41,812 bases of DNA, from the NCBI GenBank assembly GCA_022702015.1, contig JAKONI010000210.1, forward strand, positions 1-41,812, read 5' to 3'. The stretch is from Beijerinckiaceae bacterium (GTDB taxonomy: Bacteria > Pseudomonadota > Alphaproteobacteria > Rhizobiales > Beijerinckiaceae). Made by a program: the position numbers and the translations under genes. The stretch's first letter is position 1, and each line of letters starts with the position of its first letter. The notes under the pieces were generated by a model. It searched no databases and was not told the origin of the DNA. It saw only the letters and a program-made list of their open reading frames with translations. This document shows positions 1 to 11,822 of this stretch, one piece after another.

Positions 1-1024
1 CGCCCGGGTGGGTCTCGACCACGTGGAGCGCCCGGCGGTAGCCCCATTCGTAGCCGATCGGCATCAGCACGCCGGCCGAGAAGAAGGCGGCGAGCGCGTA
101 GCGGGTGCGCAACTGCGCGGCGACCGCCTCCTTGCCCCCGCCGATCCCGGCGGCGAGCCGGGGCATGTCGTGGTTCTCGGGGAAGGCGATGGAGGGGGCG
201 AGCACCCGCAGGCGCTCGTACTGCTCCAGCGCCCAGGGCTTCTTGAGGTCCCACCACGCGAAGGAATTGAACAGGTAGTCGAAGCCCGCGCCGGCGGTGG
301 CCCGCGCCTCCTCGAAGGTGCAGCCCAGGGTCTCGGCGGCGAACAGGCAGGCCGGGTCCTTCTCCTTGGCGGCGGCGATCAGCACGCGCCACACCTCCGG
401 CGGGACCTTGTAGGCGGCATCGCACCGGAAGCCGCCGACGCCGAGATCCTGCATCCGCGCGACGTAGGCGGTGAAGATTTCCGTCAGCGCCTGCCGGGCG
501 GCGGGGCTGTGATAGTCGAGTTCGGCGAGGTCGCCCCAGACGGTGCGGATCGACGGGTCGTCGGGATCGACGGCGGCCGGGTGCATGATCGCGCCGTCGG
601 GCTCGCGCATGAACAGGTCGGGGCGCTCCTGCACGAGGCGGGCGTTGTCGGCGGTGTGGTTGATGACGAGGTCGGTCATCACCGAGATGCCGGCGGCGCG
701 GGCGGCGGCGCAGAACCGGCGGATCTGCTCGTCGTCGGGGGTGCCGTCCTGGTCGCGCAGGCGCTCGTCGAGGTGGTCCGTGTCGGCCACCGCGTAGAGG
801 CTCTTCGAGCCGCCGGTCTGGTGGAACGGGTTCAGGTAGATCCAGTCGAAGCCGAGATCGGCGATGCGCGGCAACTCATTCGCCCAATCCGACACCCGTC
901 CCACGAGCAGCGGGAACAGGTTGTAGATCCGCGGCCCCTCGGCCCGGGGCGCCAGGGAAGCCGGCAGCGTGCCGGGGGTTCCCGTCGCCTGAGCGGGCGT
1001 TGCGGCCTTGGTCGGTGCGTTCAT
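1..1024 (-). CDS. GH13 alpha-amylase family enzyme, 3' part outside window
   Basis: The 341 codons present encode a GH13 glycoside hydrolase that acts on alpha-1,4-glucans. The (beta/alpha)8 barrel starts almost at once (GPRIYNLFPLLVGRVSDW near residue 30), without a carbohydrate-binding N-domain. All three GH13 catalytic acids are visible: nucleophile D202 in GGFRCDAAY, acid/base E231 in FAAETLG, and transition-state D286 in ENHDMPRL. The ATG at 1024 gives the extra leader MNAPTKAATP before the barrel. The gene lies about 100 bp downstream of the malQ-treY stop, but two hairpins lie between them, so it may have its own promoter. The layout loosely resembles GlgE/TreS-like catalytic domains, but the specificity determinants are not decidable from the N-terminal part. 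The family is certain. The exact activity (alpha-amylase, maltosyltransferase or trehalose synthase-like) is not. Confidence 0.85.
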   Translation of the reverse strand, partial: MNAPTKAATPAQATGTPGTLPASLAPRAEGPRIYNLFPLLVGRVSDWANELPRIADLGFDWIYLNPFHQTGGSKSLYAVADTDHLDERLRDQDGTPDDEQIRRFCAAARAAGISVMTDLVINHTADNARLVQERPDLFMREPDGAIMHPAAVDPDDPSIRTVWGDLAELDYHSPAARQALTEIFTAYVARMQDLGVGGFRCDAAYKVPPEVWRVLIAAAKEKDPACLFAAETLGCTFEEARATAGAGFDYLFNSFAWWDLKKPWALEQYERLRVLAPSIAFPENHDMPRLAAGIGGGKEAVAAQLRTRYALAAFFSAGVLMPIGYEWGYRRALHVVETHPG

Positions 1025-1050
1025 GCGGATGCCTCTTCTGCTGCTCGCTA

Positions 1051-1086
1051 ACGCGTGAGGTGGCCTGCCGTGCCGGCCTCACGCGT
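1051..1086. repeat. 10-bp perfect inverted repeat ahead of the GH13 gene
   Basis: The arms ACGCGTGAGG (1051-1060) and CCTCACGCGT (1077-1086) pair perfectly around 16 nt. The dyad lies 27-62 bp upstream of the GH13 start at 1024. It could be an operator for that gene or part of the terminator region after malQ-treY. The function is unknown. Confidence 0.45.
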
Positions 1087-1098
1087 GCCCTGCCCTAG

Positions 1099-1122
1099 CC
1101 CGAGACCTGTGACGGTCTCGGG
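1099..1122 (-). terminator. Hairpin after malQ-treY
   Basis: CCCGAGACC (1099-1107) and GGTCTCGGG (1114-1122) form a perfect 9-bp GC-rich stem with a 6-nt loop. It begins about 6 nt past the malQ-treY stop codon. There is no clear U-tract, which is common for hairpins in high-GC genomes. It probably ends or attenuates the otsA-to-treY transcript. Confidence 0.55.
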
Positions 1123-1127
1123 TCGCC

Positions 1128-4100
1128 TCACCCCACCCGCCGCAGCACGGCGTAGGGCAGGTCCCGGAAGAGGGTGCCGGCGTCGGCCCCCTCCCCGTCG
1201 ATCGTCCGCCCGGTGACGACGTCGCGCCAGCGCGTTCCCGCCCCCAGCGCCAGGGTGGTGCCGGCGAAGGCCTCGCCGGACCACATCGTGTCCCCGACGA
1301 GCCCGGAGAACAGGCGCGGCACCGCGACCACGAGGTCGCCCTCCCCGGCCGGATCGAGATCGGTGCGGCGGAAGGCGAGCACATGCGCCGCCCGCTCGCC
1401 CGTGGCGTCCACCGCCTCGTAGCCGGCGCGGGCGAAGAATTCCGGCCGGGCGGCCCGCTCGGCCAGCATCCGGTGGAGCGTCGCCTGCTTCACCCGGCCG
1501 TCCGGCCAGTGCGACAGGAGCGGCGCCACCTCTCCCTCCCCGTCGATCATCCGCGTCAGGGCGGCGTAATCGACCGGGCGGCGGTTGTCGGGATCGACGA
1601 AGGAGAAGTCCCAGATTTCCGTGCCCTGGTAGGTGTCGGGCAGGCCCGGCAGGGTGGATTTCAGCACCGTCCGGCCGAGTCCCGAGAGCATCCCGAGATG
1701 GGCGAGCCGGCGCACGAAGGGCCGTAGCTCCCGCAGGAAGTCGGAGCCCGGGGCGATGATCGCCTCGAACAGCTTGCGGACGGTGCCCTCGTAGATCTCA
1801 TCGACGTTGACCCAGCTCGACCGGCGCTTGCCCTCGCGCATGGCCTTCTCGGCATAGGCGCAGAGACGCTCGCGGAAGGACTCGATGGCTTCCGGGTCCT
1901 CCCCGTCGAGGAGTTCCAGGGGCCATGCGCCCAGGATGGCCTGGAAGAACATCCACTGGTCGTTGGCGTCCGGCGCCGGCTCCCCGTCGATCCGCGAGAG
2001 GTGCGGGCCGGCGGTCTTCTGCCAGCGGTCCCAGGCCCCGGCCCAGCCGTCCGGCATCTCGGAGAGGGCCAGCAGCCGCGAGCGGGCATCCTCGCCGCGC
2101 TTGGTGTCGTGGGTCGCGGTGGCGATCATCGCGTTCGGCCAGTCCCGGGCGCGGGCGGCCTGGAGATCGTGGAAATGCTCCACGTCGATGCCGTACTCCC
2201 CCGGATCGCCGCCGACCTCGTTGAGGCCGAGCAGCGCCGCGTAGCGATAGAACAGCGTATCCTCCAGGCTCTTGGCCATGACCGGGCCGGTGAGCTGCTG
2301 GAACCGGCGGCGGAAGCGCAGCACCACCCGAGGGTCCGGCCGGGCGGGGCCGGCGGTCTCGACCCGGCCGAGCAGCACGGCCTTGGCGAAGTCGTGGACC
2401 GACCGGTCGGGCAGGCTCGACCAGCGCTTGGCCTTGGCCACCGCCCCGTCGATGAGGCGCACGTCCTCGGGCTCGACCTCCCCCTCCTCCAGGTCGGCGG
2501 GGAGGTAGCTGCGGTAGGTGGGAAAGCGGGCGATGATCTCGATCAGGGCCCGGCGCAGGGCGTTGACGGTGAAGTCGCGGGTCCGCCGGTCGGCGTCGGC
2601 CACCTCCTTGAGGTCGCTCGTCAGCACTTCGAGCTCGCTGGCGAAGCTGATCTCCAGGATCTCGGCCTTGGCGGCGCGCAATTGCGTCCCGTAGGACTCG
2701 TTCATCCCGGACGCCCACTCGTAGAGGCGCCGGACCTTCCCCTGCTTCGCCTTGTCCACCAGCACCCCGTCGAGCTGGTTGAGCACGTCGTAGCCGGTGG
2801 TGCCGGCCACCGGCCAGGGGCGAAGGCGTTCGCCGGGCTCCAGGATCTTCTCCACCACCACGTAGAAGCCGGGGCCCACCGCCGCCTGCAACGCGCGGGC
2901 ATAGCCCGCCGGGTCGGCGAGCCCGTCGATGTGGTCGATGCGCAGCCCGTCGATCCGGCCCTCGCGGATGTGGTGGAAGACCACCTCGTGCGAGCGGTGG
3001 AAGATATCGGACTTCTCCACCCGCAGGCCCGCCAGCGAGTTCACGTCGAAGAAGCGGCGGTAGTTGATGTCGCTGGAGGCCACCCGCCAATGGGCGAGGC
3101 GGTAGGCCTGGGCCTCGAGCAGCCGGTGCAGGGTGCCGAAGCTGTCCGGCCGGCCCTTGAACCCGTTGAGCAGGGCGAGCGTCCGCTCCGTTGCCTCCTG
3201 GATCGCGGGCGAGGTGGCGTAGACCGCCGCGAGCCGGAGCTTCAGGTCCTCGGCCTCCTCGGGGAAGCCCCGGCGGCGGACCTCGTCGGTGTCGAGCGAC
3301 ATGGCGCGCAGGCGCTCGGAGATGGCGAGCAGTTCCGCCGTGGTGTCGTCATCGACCGCGCCGATCGCCGCCAGCACCCGGCTGAGGATCGTCGGGTAGC
3401 TGAAGGGCCTCACCGGCAGCTGGTGCTCGTAGTGCCAGACGCTGAAGGCGCCCTTCTCGGGATCGAACTTCAGCTGGAGATTCCCGTTCTCCAGGGCCTC
3501 TCCGTAGCGCTCGCCGAGGAAGGGGATGACGAGGTTGCGGCCCGCGCCGAGGCGCTGCCAATCGATGTCGAAGGCGTGGGCGAAGGGCGAGAGCGCCCCC
3601 CATTCCAGCACCGAGAGCCACCACGGGTTGTCCGCGCCGCCGACGCCCATGTGGTTGGGCACGATGTCGAGGAGGAGCTTCAGGCCATGATCGTGGAGGG
3701 TGCGCGAGAGGCGGACGAAGTTCTCCTCCCCGCCGAGCTCCGGGTTGATCTGACCGTGATCCACGATGTCGTAGCCATGGGTGGAGCCCGGCCGGGCCTT
3801 CTGAAGCGGCGAGGCGTAGACGTGGCTGATCCCGAGCTTGGCGAGGTACGGGACGATCCTCTCCGCGTCGGCGAAGGTGAAGTCCTTGTGGAACTGGAGC
3901 CGGTAGGTCGCCCGGGGCGGCGCGTCGGCCAGGCGCGAGGCGCTGCGGGCGCCCCGGCCCTCGGCCGAGAGGGCGGCGGCGAGCTTGGCCAGCGGCCCGC
4001 CGGGGGCGGCGATCTCCGCGAGGTCCCGGTCGAGCTTGCGCCGCCAGTTCGGGTAGCCCTCCGTCGAGCCGGGCACGTTGGCCTGGGCGAGTTCGGAGAC

Positions 4101-6029
4101 CACGTCCTCGTACTGCACGGCGGTGAGCACCGAGGGGGCGCGGGCGAGGTAGCGGGCGGCGGCCTCGAAGGGCGCGGCCTCGGGGGGCTCGGCCTCGGGC
4201 AGCAACTGCTGGGAGGCGAGGGCCTCGGCCAGCCGCCGACGCTCCACCACGCGCTCGCCCCGCTCCGCCTCGGCCCGCTCGGCGTCGTAGAGACCGAGCG
4301 ACTGGCGCGTGTCGGAATCGACGCCACGCCACCAGCCGACGAAGGTCGGCAGATCGTGGGTGGTGATGGCGGTGAGCGCGTCGCGGGGGTAGGCATCCGG
4401 CGCCTTGAACCGGCCGTCGCCCTCGCGCTCGAAGGCGAGGATGCGGTAGCTGAGGACACCCGCCTTCATCAGCGAGTCGGAGAAGCCCTCCGGCGCGGTG
4501 CCGAGATCCTCGGCGATGACGAGGCACTTGTTGCGGTGGCTCTCCAGCCGCAGCACCGCCAGCATCGGCTCGAACGGCATGGCGACGTAGGCGCCGGCAT
4601 GGGCGCTCTCGCCCAGCGGGATCAGGAACAGCCGGGCGAGCTGGAAGGCGTGGTCGATGCGGATCGCCCCCGCATGGCGCATGTTGGCGCGCACCAGGGC
4701 GCGGAAGGCGGCGAGCCCGTCCCGCTCCATCTCCAGCGGGTCGAAGGCCGGCAGGCCCCAGTTCTGGCCCTTGGGGGCGAGCAGGTCCGGCGGGGCGCCG
4801 ATGGACACCCGGTCGGCGAAGCGCTCGGGATGGGACCAGATCTCCGATCCGCCCCGGTCGGCGCCCACCGCGAGGTCCCGGTAGAGGCCGAGCCGCATCC
4901 CGGAATCCTGGGCGGATTGGGCGGCGGCGGAAAGCTGCGTGTCCGCGAGGTATTGCAGCCACGCGAAGTAGCGGATCTCCTCCGCATGGGCGCCGGCGAA
5001 GGCGCGCACGGCCGGAGTGCCGGCCCGGCGATAGTCCTCGGGCCAGTCGCCGAGCCAGTGGGCGCCCTGGCCCTTGAAGTGGGCGGACAGGGCCTCGAAG
5101 GTCGCGTGCGAGTCGAGATCCTCGCCGCCCTCGGCACGGAACCGGGCGAAGGCGTCGTCGGTGCCCGCGCGAGCGGGGGACTCCGCCCAAAGCGCGCGCA
5201 GGATCGGATCGAGCACGCCGGCCACGCCCGCATGGTCGACCAGCGCCGCCTCGCGGAGCGCCGCGATGGCCGGGGCGGACTCGGCGAGCAGCGCCTCGGC
5301 CTTCGAGCCCTTGAGCCCCGGAAGGTCGCGGGGGGCGATGAAGAGGGTTTCGAGGAACAGCCGCGAGGACGGCGAGTAGGGGGAGATCTTGCTCCGGTCG
5401 GAGCCGAACAGGGCGTGGACGGGGCTCAGGCCGAGGAAGGCCGCCCCCCGGAGCGCCGCCTCCCGGGCCGCCTCCCCCGCGTCGGCATAGGTGCCGATGC
5501 CGATATTGCCGGCCGAGCGCAGGCCGTAGAGCTGGGCGGCCAGCCCCCAGTCGGAGGCCCCCTCCTCCGCGTAGGCGCCCGGGCGCCAGCAGCGTTGCGG
5601 CGCGGCGATGACGAAGGCTTCGGCGCGGGCCTCGCCCATCGCGACGGTCAGACGGTGGTAGCCCGGTGTGAGGGGCGGCAGATCGAAGGAGGGCTCCGAT
5701 CCGGCGATGGGCGCGCGGCCCTCGCGGGCGGCCCCGCGCTCGTCCACGAGGCGCCAGACGAGGGTCTTCTGGCTGCCCGAGGTGCGCAAGGAGATCCGGG
5801 TGGCCCGGCGGGCCTCCACCGGCAGGAGAGGTGGCACGAGGTTTTCGCGAAGGCGCCGGACGGCCCCCAGGCTCTCGGCGAGCTCCGTCTCGTCCGCCAC
5901 GGGGAAGCCGAGGGCGGCGAGCAGGCCGACCCGCACGTCGAGGGAGGTCTCGACGGGCTTGCCGAAGGCGTCCGTGTAGCCGGCCGCGACGCCGACGAGG
6001 TCGGCGAGGTCTTCGCGCAAGCGGCTCAC
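1128..6029 (-). CDS. treY: Fused 4-alpha-glucanotransferase / malto-oligosyltrehalose synthase (MalQ-TreY)
   Basis: This 1633-residue protein joins two enzymes that are usually separate. Residues 1 to about 690 are a GH77 amylomaltase, with GNIGIGTYADAG, the nucleophile in IRIDHAF (about 455), the acid/base in IAEDLGT (about 506) and TTHDLPTFVGWW (about 555). Residues from about 706 to the end are a GH13 TreY. That part starts at PRATYRLQFHKDFTF and contains DIVPNHMGVGG, the nucleophile in GLRIDHIDGLADP (about 1026), VVVEKILEPGE and TATHDTKRGEDAR. TreY turns the reducing-end glucose of a maltodextrin into a trehalosyl unit. MalQ remodels short maltodextrins, so the fusion could lengthen oligomers for TreY. 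Translation starts at a GTG whose bases overlap the treZ stop (GTGA), implying coupling. Both halves look full length and catalytically intact. Confidence 0.95.
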   Translation of the reverse strand: MSRLREDLADLVGVAAGYTDAFGKPVETSLDVRVGLLAALGFPVADETELAESLGAVRRLRENLVPPLLPVEARRATRISLRTSGSQKTLVWRLVDERGAAREGRAPIAGSEPSFDLPPLTPGYHRLTVAMGEARAEAFVIAAPQRCWRPGAYAEEGASDWGLAAQLYGLRSAGNIGIGTYADAGEAAREAALRGAAFLGLSPVHALFGSDRSKISPYSPSSRLFLETLFIAPRDLPGLKGSKAEALLAESAPAIAALREAALVDHAGVAGVLDPILRALWAESPARAGTDDAFARFRAEGGEDLDSHATFEALSAHFKGQGAHWLGDWPEDYRRAGTPAVRAFAGAHAEEIRYFAWLQYLADTQLSAAAQSAQDSGMRLGLYRDLAVGADRGGSEIWSHPERFADRVSIGAPPDLLAPKGQNWGLPAFDPLEMERDGLAAFRALVRANMRHAGAIRIDHAFQLARLFLIPLGESAHAGAYVAMPFEPMLAVLRLESHRNKCLVIAEDLGTAPEGFSDSLMKAGVLSYRILAFEREGDGRFKAPDAYPRDALTAITTHDLPTFVGWWRGVDSDTRQSLGLYDAERAEAERGERVVERRRLAEALASQQLLPEAEPPEAAPFEAAARYLARAPSVLTAVQYEDVVSELAQANVPGSTEGYPNWRRKLDRDLAEIAAPGGPLAKLAAALSAEGRGARSASRLADAPPRATYRLQFHKDFTFADAERIVPYLAKLGISHVYASPLQKARPGSTHGYDIVDHGQINPELGGEENFVRLSRTLHDHGLKLLLDIVPNHMGVGGADNPWWLSVLEWGALSPFAHAFDIDWQRLGAGRNLVIPFLGERYGEALENGNLQLKFDPEKGAFSVWHYEHQLPVRPFSYPTILSRVLAAIGAVDDDTTAELLAISERLRAMSLDTDEVRRRGFPEEAEDLKLRLAAVYATSPAIQEATERTLALLNGFKGRPDSFGTLHRLLEAQAYRLAHWRVASSDINYRRFFDVNSLAGLRVEKSDIFHRSHEVVFHHIREGRIDGLRIDHIDGLADPAGYARALQAAVGPGFYVVVEKILEPGERLRPWPVAGTTGYDVLNQLDGVLVDKAKQGKVRRLYEWASGMNESYGTQLRAAKAEILEISFASELEVLTSDLKEVADADRRTRDFTVNALRRALIEIIARFPTYRSYLPADLEEGEVEPEDVRLIDGAVAKAKRWSSLPDRSVHDFAKAVLLGRVETAGPARPDPRVVLRFRRRFQQLTGPVMAKSLEDTLFYRYAALLGLNEVGGDPGEYGIDVEHFHDLQAARARDWPNAMIATATHDTKRGEDARSRLLALSEMPDGWAGAWDRWQKTAGPHLSRIDGEPAPDANDQWMFFQAILGAWPLELLDGEDPEAIESFRERLCAYAEKAMREGKRRSSWVNVDEIYEGTVRKLFEAIIAPGSDFLRELRPFVRRLAHLGMLSGLGRTVLKSTLPGLPDTYQGTEIWDFSFVDPDNRRPVDYAALTRMIDGEGEVAPLLSHWPDGRVKQATLHRMLAERAARPEFFARAGYEAVDATGERAAHVLAFRRTDLDPAGEGDLVVAVPRLFSGLVGDTMWSGEAFAGTTLALGAGTRWRDVVTGRTIDGEGADAGTLFRDLPYAVLRRVG

Positions 6030-7831
6030 GAGCGGGACTCCGTCAGGACCATGCCGGTCCAGGATGGCAGGGATGCGCCCGATCCGTCGGGGGCATTGGT
6101 CCAGACCAGGCGCCCGCCGCCTGTCTCCACGGCGAAGGGCTCATCGCCGAAATTCGCCACGAAGCGGAGCGTACCCGCGCCGAAGGTCCAGGTGCAGTCG
6201 ATCACGTTCGGGCGCGGCAGGTGGGCGGAAGCCCCCCGGTAGCCGGACTTCGCCAGCGGCACCACCACGTCCCGGCGCAGGGTCAGCAGGTGCGTGGTGT
6301 CGGCCAACACCTCCCTGTGGGGGGAACGGTCCCGCTCCGACCAGTCGAGCTTCGAGTGGAGGAAGGTCTCCTCCTCCGTCGGGTCGGGGATCTTGGAGGT
6401 GTCGTCCGCGAAGGCGGCGAAGCTCTTGAACTCCTTGCGGCGGCCGTCGCGGACCGCCTTGTTCAGCGCCTCGTCGGGGGCGAAGTCGACGAAGAACAGG
6501 AACGGGGTCGAGGCCGACCATTCTTCGCCCATCCACAGCATCGGGATCTGCGGGGCCAGGAGGAAGCCCGCCCGCGCCAGGGCGAGCCTGTCCGGGTCGG
6601 CGAGGTGGTTCAGGCGTTCGCCGAGCGCCCGGTTGCCGACCTGATCGTGGTTCTGGAGGAAGGTGACGAAGGCCGAGGGCGGCAGATGCCCCGAGGGCTC
6701 GCCGCGCGGGTGGTTGTCCAGCGTCGGGAAGGGCTCGCCCTGGTAGGCGAAGCCCTCCGCGAGGCAACGGGCCAGCCGCTCGACTGGTTTGTCGGCAAAG
6801 CTTTCATAATAGCCGGCATTCTCGCCGGTCAGCAGGACATGCCAGCAATGGTGGAGGTCGTCCGCCCACTGGGCGTCGTGCATCCGGGGACGCCCGCCCG
6901 CGTCCCGCTCCAGCCAGCGGGCCTCGTTCTTCTCGTTCTCCAGCATCAGGTGGATGTGCCGCCCGGGGAACGTCCGGCGGACGGTCTCGCCCAGTTCGGC
7001 CAGGAAGTGCTTGGCCGAATCGTCCAGGATGGCGTGCACCGCGTCGAACCGCAGCCCGTCGAAGCGGTACTCCTCCAGCCAGTAGAGGGCGTTCTGGATG
7101 AAGTACTGGCGCACGGTGGCGCCGCTGTCCTTGCCGTCGAAGTTGATGCCGGCGCCCCAGGGGGTCTGGTGCCGCTCGGTGAAGAAGGTCTTCGCGTAGG
7201 CGTTCAGGTAGTTCCCCGCCGGGCCGAAGTGGTTGTAGACCGCATCGAGGTAGACCATCAGGCCGAGGCCGTGGGCGGTGTCGATCAGGTGCTTGAGCTC
7301 GTCCGGGCGGCCGTAGACCGCGTCCGGGGCGTAGGGGAGAACACCGTCGTAGCCCCAGTTCCGGCTGCCCTTGAAGTCGGCGAGCGGCAGGAGTTCGAGG
7401 GCTGTGACGCCAAGCGCCTTCAGGTCGGGCAGGCGCTTCTCCAGGCCGGCATAGGTGCCTTCGGGCGTCGCCGTGCCGACGTGGCACTCGTAGATCACCG
7501 CCTCCTCGAAGGGGCGGCCCTTCCAGCCCTCGTCGGACCAAGCGAAGGCCCGGGGATCGACCACCTCCGACGGCCCGGACACGTCCTCCGGCTGGAAGCG
7601 CGAGGCGGGATCGGGCACCATGAGATCCCCGTCGATGCGGAAGCCGTAGCGGGCGCCGGGCTTGACGCCGGGCAGGGCGGTGCGCCGCCATCCGCCGCCG
7701 GATTCCGGCAGGGGATGGTCGGCGCCGTCGACCACGAGGGTCACGCTCTTGGCGGTGGGGGCCCAGAGGCCGAAGCGCACCCCGCCCTCGACGATCTCTG
7801 CCCCGAAATCCATGCTGTGGGCATGCCGCAT
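6026..7831 (-). CDS. treZ: Malto-oligosyltrehalose trehalohydrolase (TreZ)
   Basis: TreZ is a GH13 hydrolase that releases free trehalose from the maltooligosyl-trehalose made by TreY. It has an N-terminal CBM48-like domain (FGLWAPTAKSVTLVVDG) and then the barrel, with DAVYNHFGPAGNYL, the nucleophile in GLRFDAVHAI, the acid in MLENEKNEARW and FLQNHDQVGNRALGER. The start chosen is ATG 7831 (601 residues, normal for TreZ) because AAGGA lies about 10 nt upstream and the CBM48 homology begins shortly after (MDFGAEIVEGGVRFG). ATG 7849 is an alternative. A start at 7981 would add a tail without family similarity. The gene precedes malQ-treY with a 4-bp overlap, so the two steps of the TreY/TreZ pathway are made together. 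It is separated from glgX by about 216 bp and may have its own promoter. Confidence 0.95.
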   Translation of the reverse strand: MRHAHSMDFGAEIVEGGVRFGLWAPTAKSVTLVVDGADHPLPESGGGWRRTALPGVKPGARYGFRIDGDLMVPDPASRFQPEDVSGPSEVVDPRAFAWSDEGWKGRPFEEAVIYECHVGTATPEGTYAGLEKRLPDLKALGVTALELLPLADFKGSRNWGYDGVLPYAPDAVYGRPDELKHLIDTAHGLGLMVYLDAVYNHFGPAGNYLNAYAKTFFTERHQTPWGAGINFDGKDSGATVRQYFIQNALYWLEEYRFDGLRFDAVHAILDDSAKHFLAELGETVRRTFPGRHIHLMLENEKNEARWLERDAGGRPRMHDAQWADDLHHCWHVLLTGENAGYYESFADKPVERLARCLAEGFAYQGEPFPTLDNHPRGEPSGHLPPSAFVTFLQNHDQVGNRALGERLNHLADPDRLALARAGFLLAPQIPMLWMGEEWSASTPFLFFVDFAPDEALNKAVRDGRRKEFKSFAAFADDTSKIPDPTEEETFLHSKLDWSERDRSPHREVLADTTHLLTLRRDVVVPLAKSGYRGASAHLPRPNVIDCTWTFGAGTLRFVANFGDEPFAVETGGGRLVWTNAPDGSGASLPSWTGMVLTESRS

Positions 7832-8047
7832 CAGGCCGCCATCCTTCATCAAAGCGCGCGACCGGTCCACCGCGAAGCGGGGCCGCTGCGTATCACCCGG
7901 GGAGAAGGCCCCGGATCCGATCCGGTTCCCATACCGCGTAGGTAGAGTGACGCCCGGCGAAGGGGATGCCGCGCGGCGCATGGCTGCGGCGATATTCGTG
8001 ATGAGCCGTCCCCGACGCCCAGGGCCACCGGGGAGCCGGGAGGCGGC

Positions 8048-10156
<2,109 letters not shown>

Positions 10157-10184
10157 GGGCGCGGTCCGGTCCGTGGGATGACGG

Positions 10185-11606
10185 CTATTCCGCCGCCGCC
10201 GCGGTGGTCGGGGGCTCGCGCTCGGTGGTGCGGAAGGCCTCGAGTTCCACGAGGAAGTTGCGCGCCCACCAATCCACGTCCTCGCGGGCCATGCGCTCGG
10301 CCATCGGCCGCCACCGGGCGACCCTCTCGGCCTTGGGCATGTAGAGCGCCATGCGGATCGCCTCCGCGACCTCGAACCGGTCGTAGGGGTTCACCAGCAG
10401 CGCCTCGGGCAGCTGCCGGGCGGCGCCGGCGAACTTCGAGAGCACGAGCACGCCGGGATCGTCCTCGCTCTGCGCGACGACGTACTCCTTGGCGACGAGG
10501 TTCATCCCGTCGCGCATCGGGGTCACGAGGCCGACCCGCGCCGCCCGGTAGAGGCCCGCCAGGACGGGGCGGGGATAGGCCTTGGTGATGTACTGGATCG
10601 GGGTCCAAGCGGGGTCGCCGAGCGAGCCGTTGATCTCGCCGACCTTCTCGTTCACGTCCCGAGCGAGCTGCTCGTATTCCGGCACGTCGCTGCGAGATTT
10701 CGGGGTGATCTGGATGTAGGTGACGTTGCCGCGCTGGTCGGGGTTCGAGGCGAAGAAGCTCTCCACCGCCTCCATCCGCTCCGGCACGCCCTTGGAATAG
10801 TCGAGCCGGTCGACGCCGATCAGCAACTTGCGGGTGCGCAGGCCCGCCATGGTCTCGCGCACGACCTTGTTGGAGGAGGCCTTGTCGGCGGCCTCCTGGA
10901 AGCCCGCCACGTCGATCCCGATGGGGAAGCTGCGGATCCGGGTGCGGCGCCCGTCCACCATCAGCGAGCCGCCGCCGAGGGGGATCGCCCGCAGGGAGTC
11001 GATCAGGTTGCGCTGGAGGTTCTGCACGTCCGGGTCGGTCTGGAGGCCGATCAGGTCGTAATCGACGATGGCGCGCAGCAACTCGCCGCTCGCCGGCAGG
11101 GAGTTGAACACGTCCGCCGCCGGCCAGGGGATGTGGTGGAAATAGCCGATCGGGTTGTCGAGCCCCAATCCCCGCAGCTCGGACGCGAGCGGCAGCAGGT
11201 GGTAATCGTGGACCCAGATGATGTCTTCGGGCTCCACCAGCTTGGCGAGCGCCCGCGCGAAGGTGCGGTTGACGCGGCTGTAGCCGGAATAGTCCGAGCG
11301 CGAGAACGCCCCGAGCCCCAGCCGGTAATGCATGATCGGCCAGAGCGCCCGGTTGGCGAAGCCGGCGTAATATTCCGCGTGGTCCCGGGGGGAGAGATCG
11401 ACGACGGCGTACTGCACCCGGCCCCGGTCGATGAGGGTCGGCTCCTGCGAGGGCTCCTCGCTGATCCGGCCGCTCCAGCCGAACCACAGGCCCTCGTAGG
11501 CGCTGAACGCCTCCTTGACCGCCACCGCGAGGCCGCCCGCCGCGACGGCCTTGCCGCCCTCCTCCGGGACCGCCACGCGGTTCGATACGATCACAAGGCG
11601 TGCCAC
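10185..11606 (-). CDS. otsA: Trehalose-6-phosphate synthase (OtsA)
   Basis: OtsA is a GT20 glycosyltransferase that joins UDP-glucose and glucose-6-phosphate into trehalose-6-phosphate. The hallmarks are an N-terminal [12 protein letters not shown], the glycine loop [58 protein letters not shown] and the C-terminal [14 protein letters not shown] nucleotide-sugar site. The start chosen is the GTG at 11606 (473 residues). It puts the conserved ARLVIVSNR at the N-terminus and has GGGAG 9 nt upstream. An ATG at 11705 would add about 33 residues unlike the family. No otsB phosphatase is in the window, so the phosphatase must be encoded elsewhere. A near-consensus EcfG-type promoter precedes it at 11668-11692. 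With TreY/TreZ this gives the cell two trehalose routes. Confidence 0.95.
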   Translation of the reverse strand: MARLVIVSNRVAVPEEGGKAVAAGGLAVAVKEAFSAYEGLWFGWSGRISEEPSQEPTLIDRGRVQYAVVDLSPRDHAEYYAGFANRALWPIMHYRLGLGAFSRSDYSGYSRVNRTFARALAKLVEPEDIIWVHDYHLLPLASELRGLGLDNPIGYFHHIPWPAADVFNSLPASGELLRAIVDYDLIGLQTDPDVQNLQRNLIDSLRAIPLGGGSLMVDGRRTRIRSFPIGIDVAGFQEAADKASSNKVVRETMAGLRTRKLLIGVDRLDYSKGVPERMEAVESFFASNPDQRGNVTYIQITPKSRSDVPEYEQLARDVNEKVGEINGSLGDPAWTPIQYITKAYPRPVLAGLYRAARVGLVTPMRDGMNLVAKEYVVAQSEDDPGVLVLSKFAGAARQLPEALLVNPYDRFEVAEAIRMALYMPKAERVARWRPMAERMAREDVDWWARNFLVELEAFRTTEREPPTTAAAAE

Positions 11607-11667
11607 GCGGGTGGGCTCCCGTTCAAGGCGCGAATCCCCCGCGCCGACGCACAGATACCGAGTGTAG

Positions 11668-11692
11668 AACGCGGCTCGATGAGACACGATCC
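11668..11692 (-). promoter_or_regulatory. Candidate EcfG-type stress promoter of otsA
   Basis: Read on the minus strand, GGATC (11692-11688), 16 nt and CGTT (11671-11668) match the alphaproteobacterial EcfG consensus GGAAC-N16/17-CGTT with one mismatch in the -35 element. This would put transcription start about 50 nt before the otsA GTG. It is a sequence match only. Confidence 0.45.
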
Positions 11693-11822
11693 TTAACGCA
11701 ATCAACCCAAGCGCGAAGCCGGTGTCAGGTCAAGCATCGACCGGGGTCGCGGCGCGGACCCGGCTTCATGGCTCGCCCCTCCTGAACGTGGGGTGAGGCG
11801 TCGGCTTTCCGCGCGAAACGGA

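Noticed and set aside
2001..6242. Very long open frame on the plus strand opposite malQ-treY
   Set aside because: It mirrors codon structure of the real gene in high-GC DNA. The product is a His/Gly/Glu/Val-rich string without domain features.
7905..7929. EcfG-like promoter for treZ (GGAAC-N16-CCTT on the minus strand)
   Set aside because: The -35 is perfect, but the -10 lacks the conserved G of CGTT. It is too weak to list as a feature, though it would fit the chosen start.
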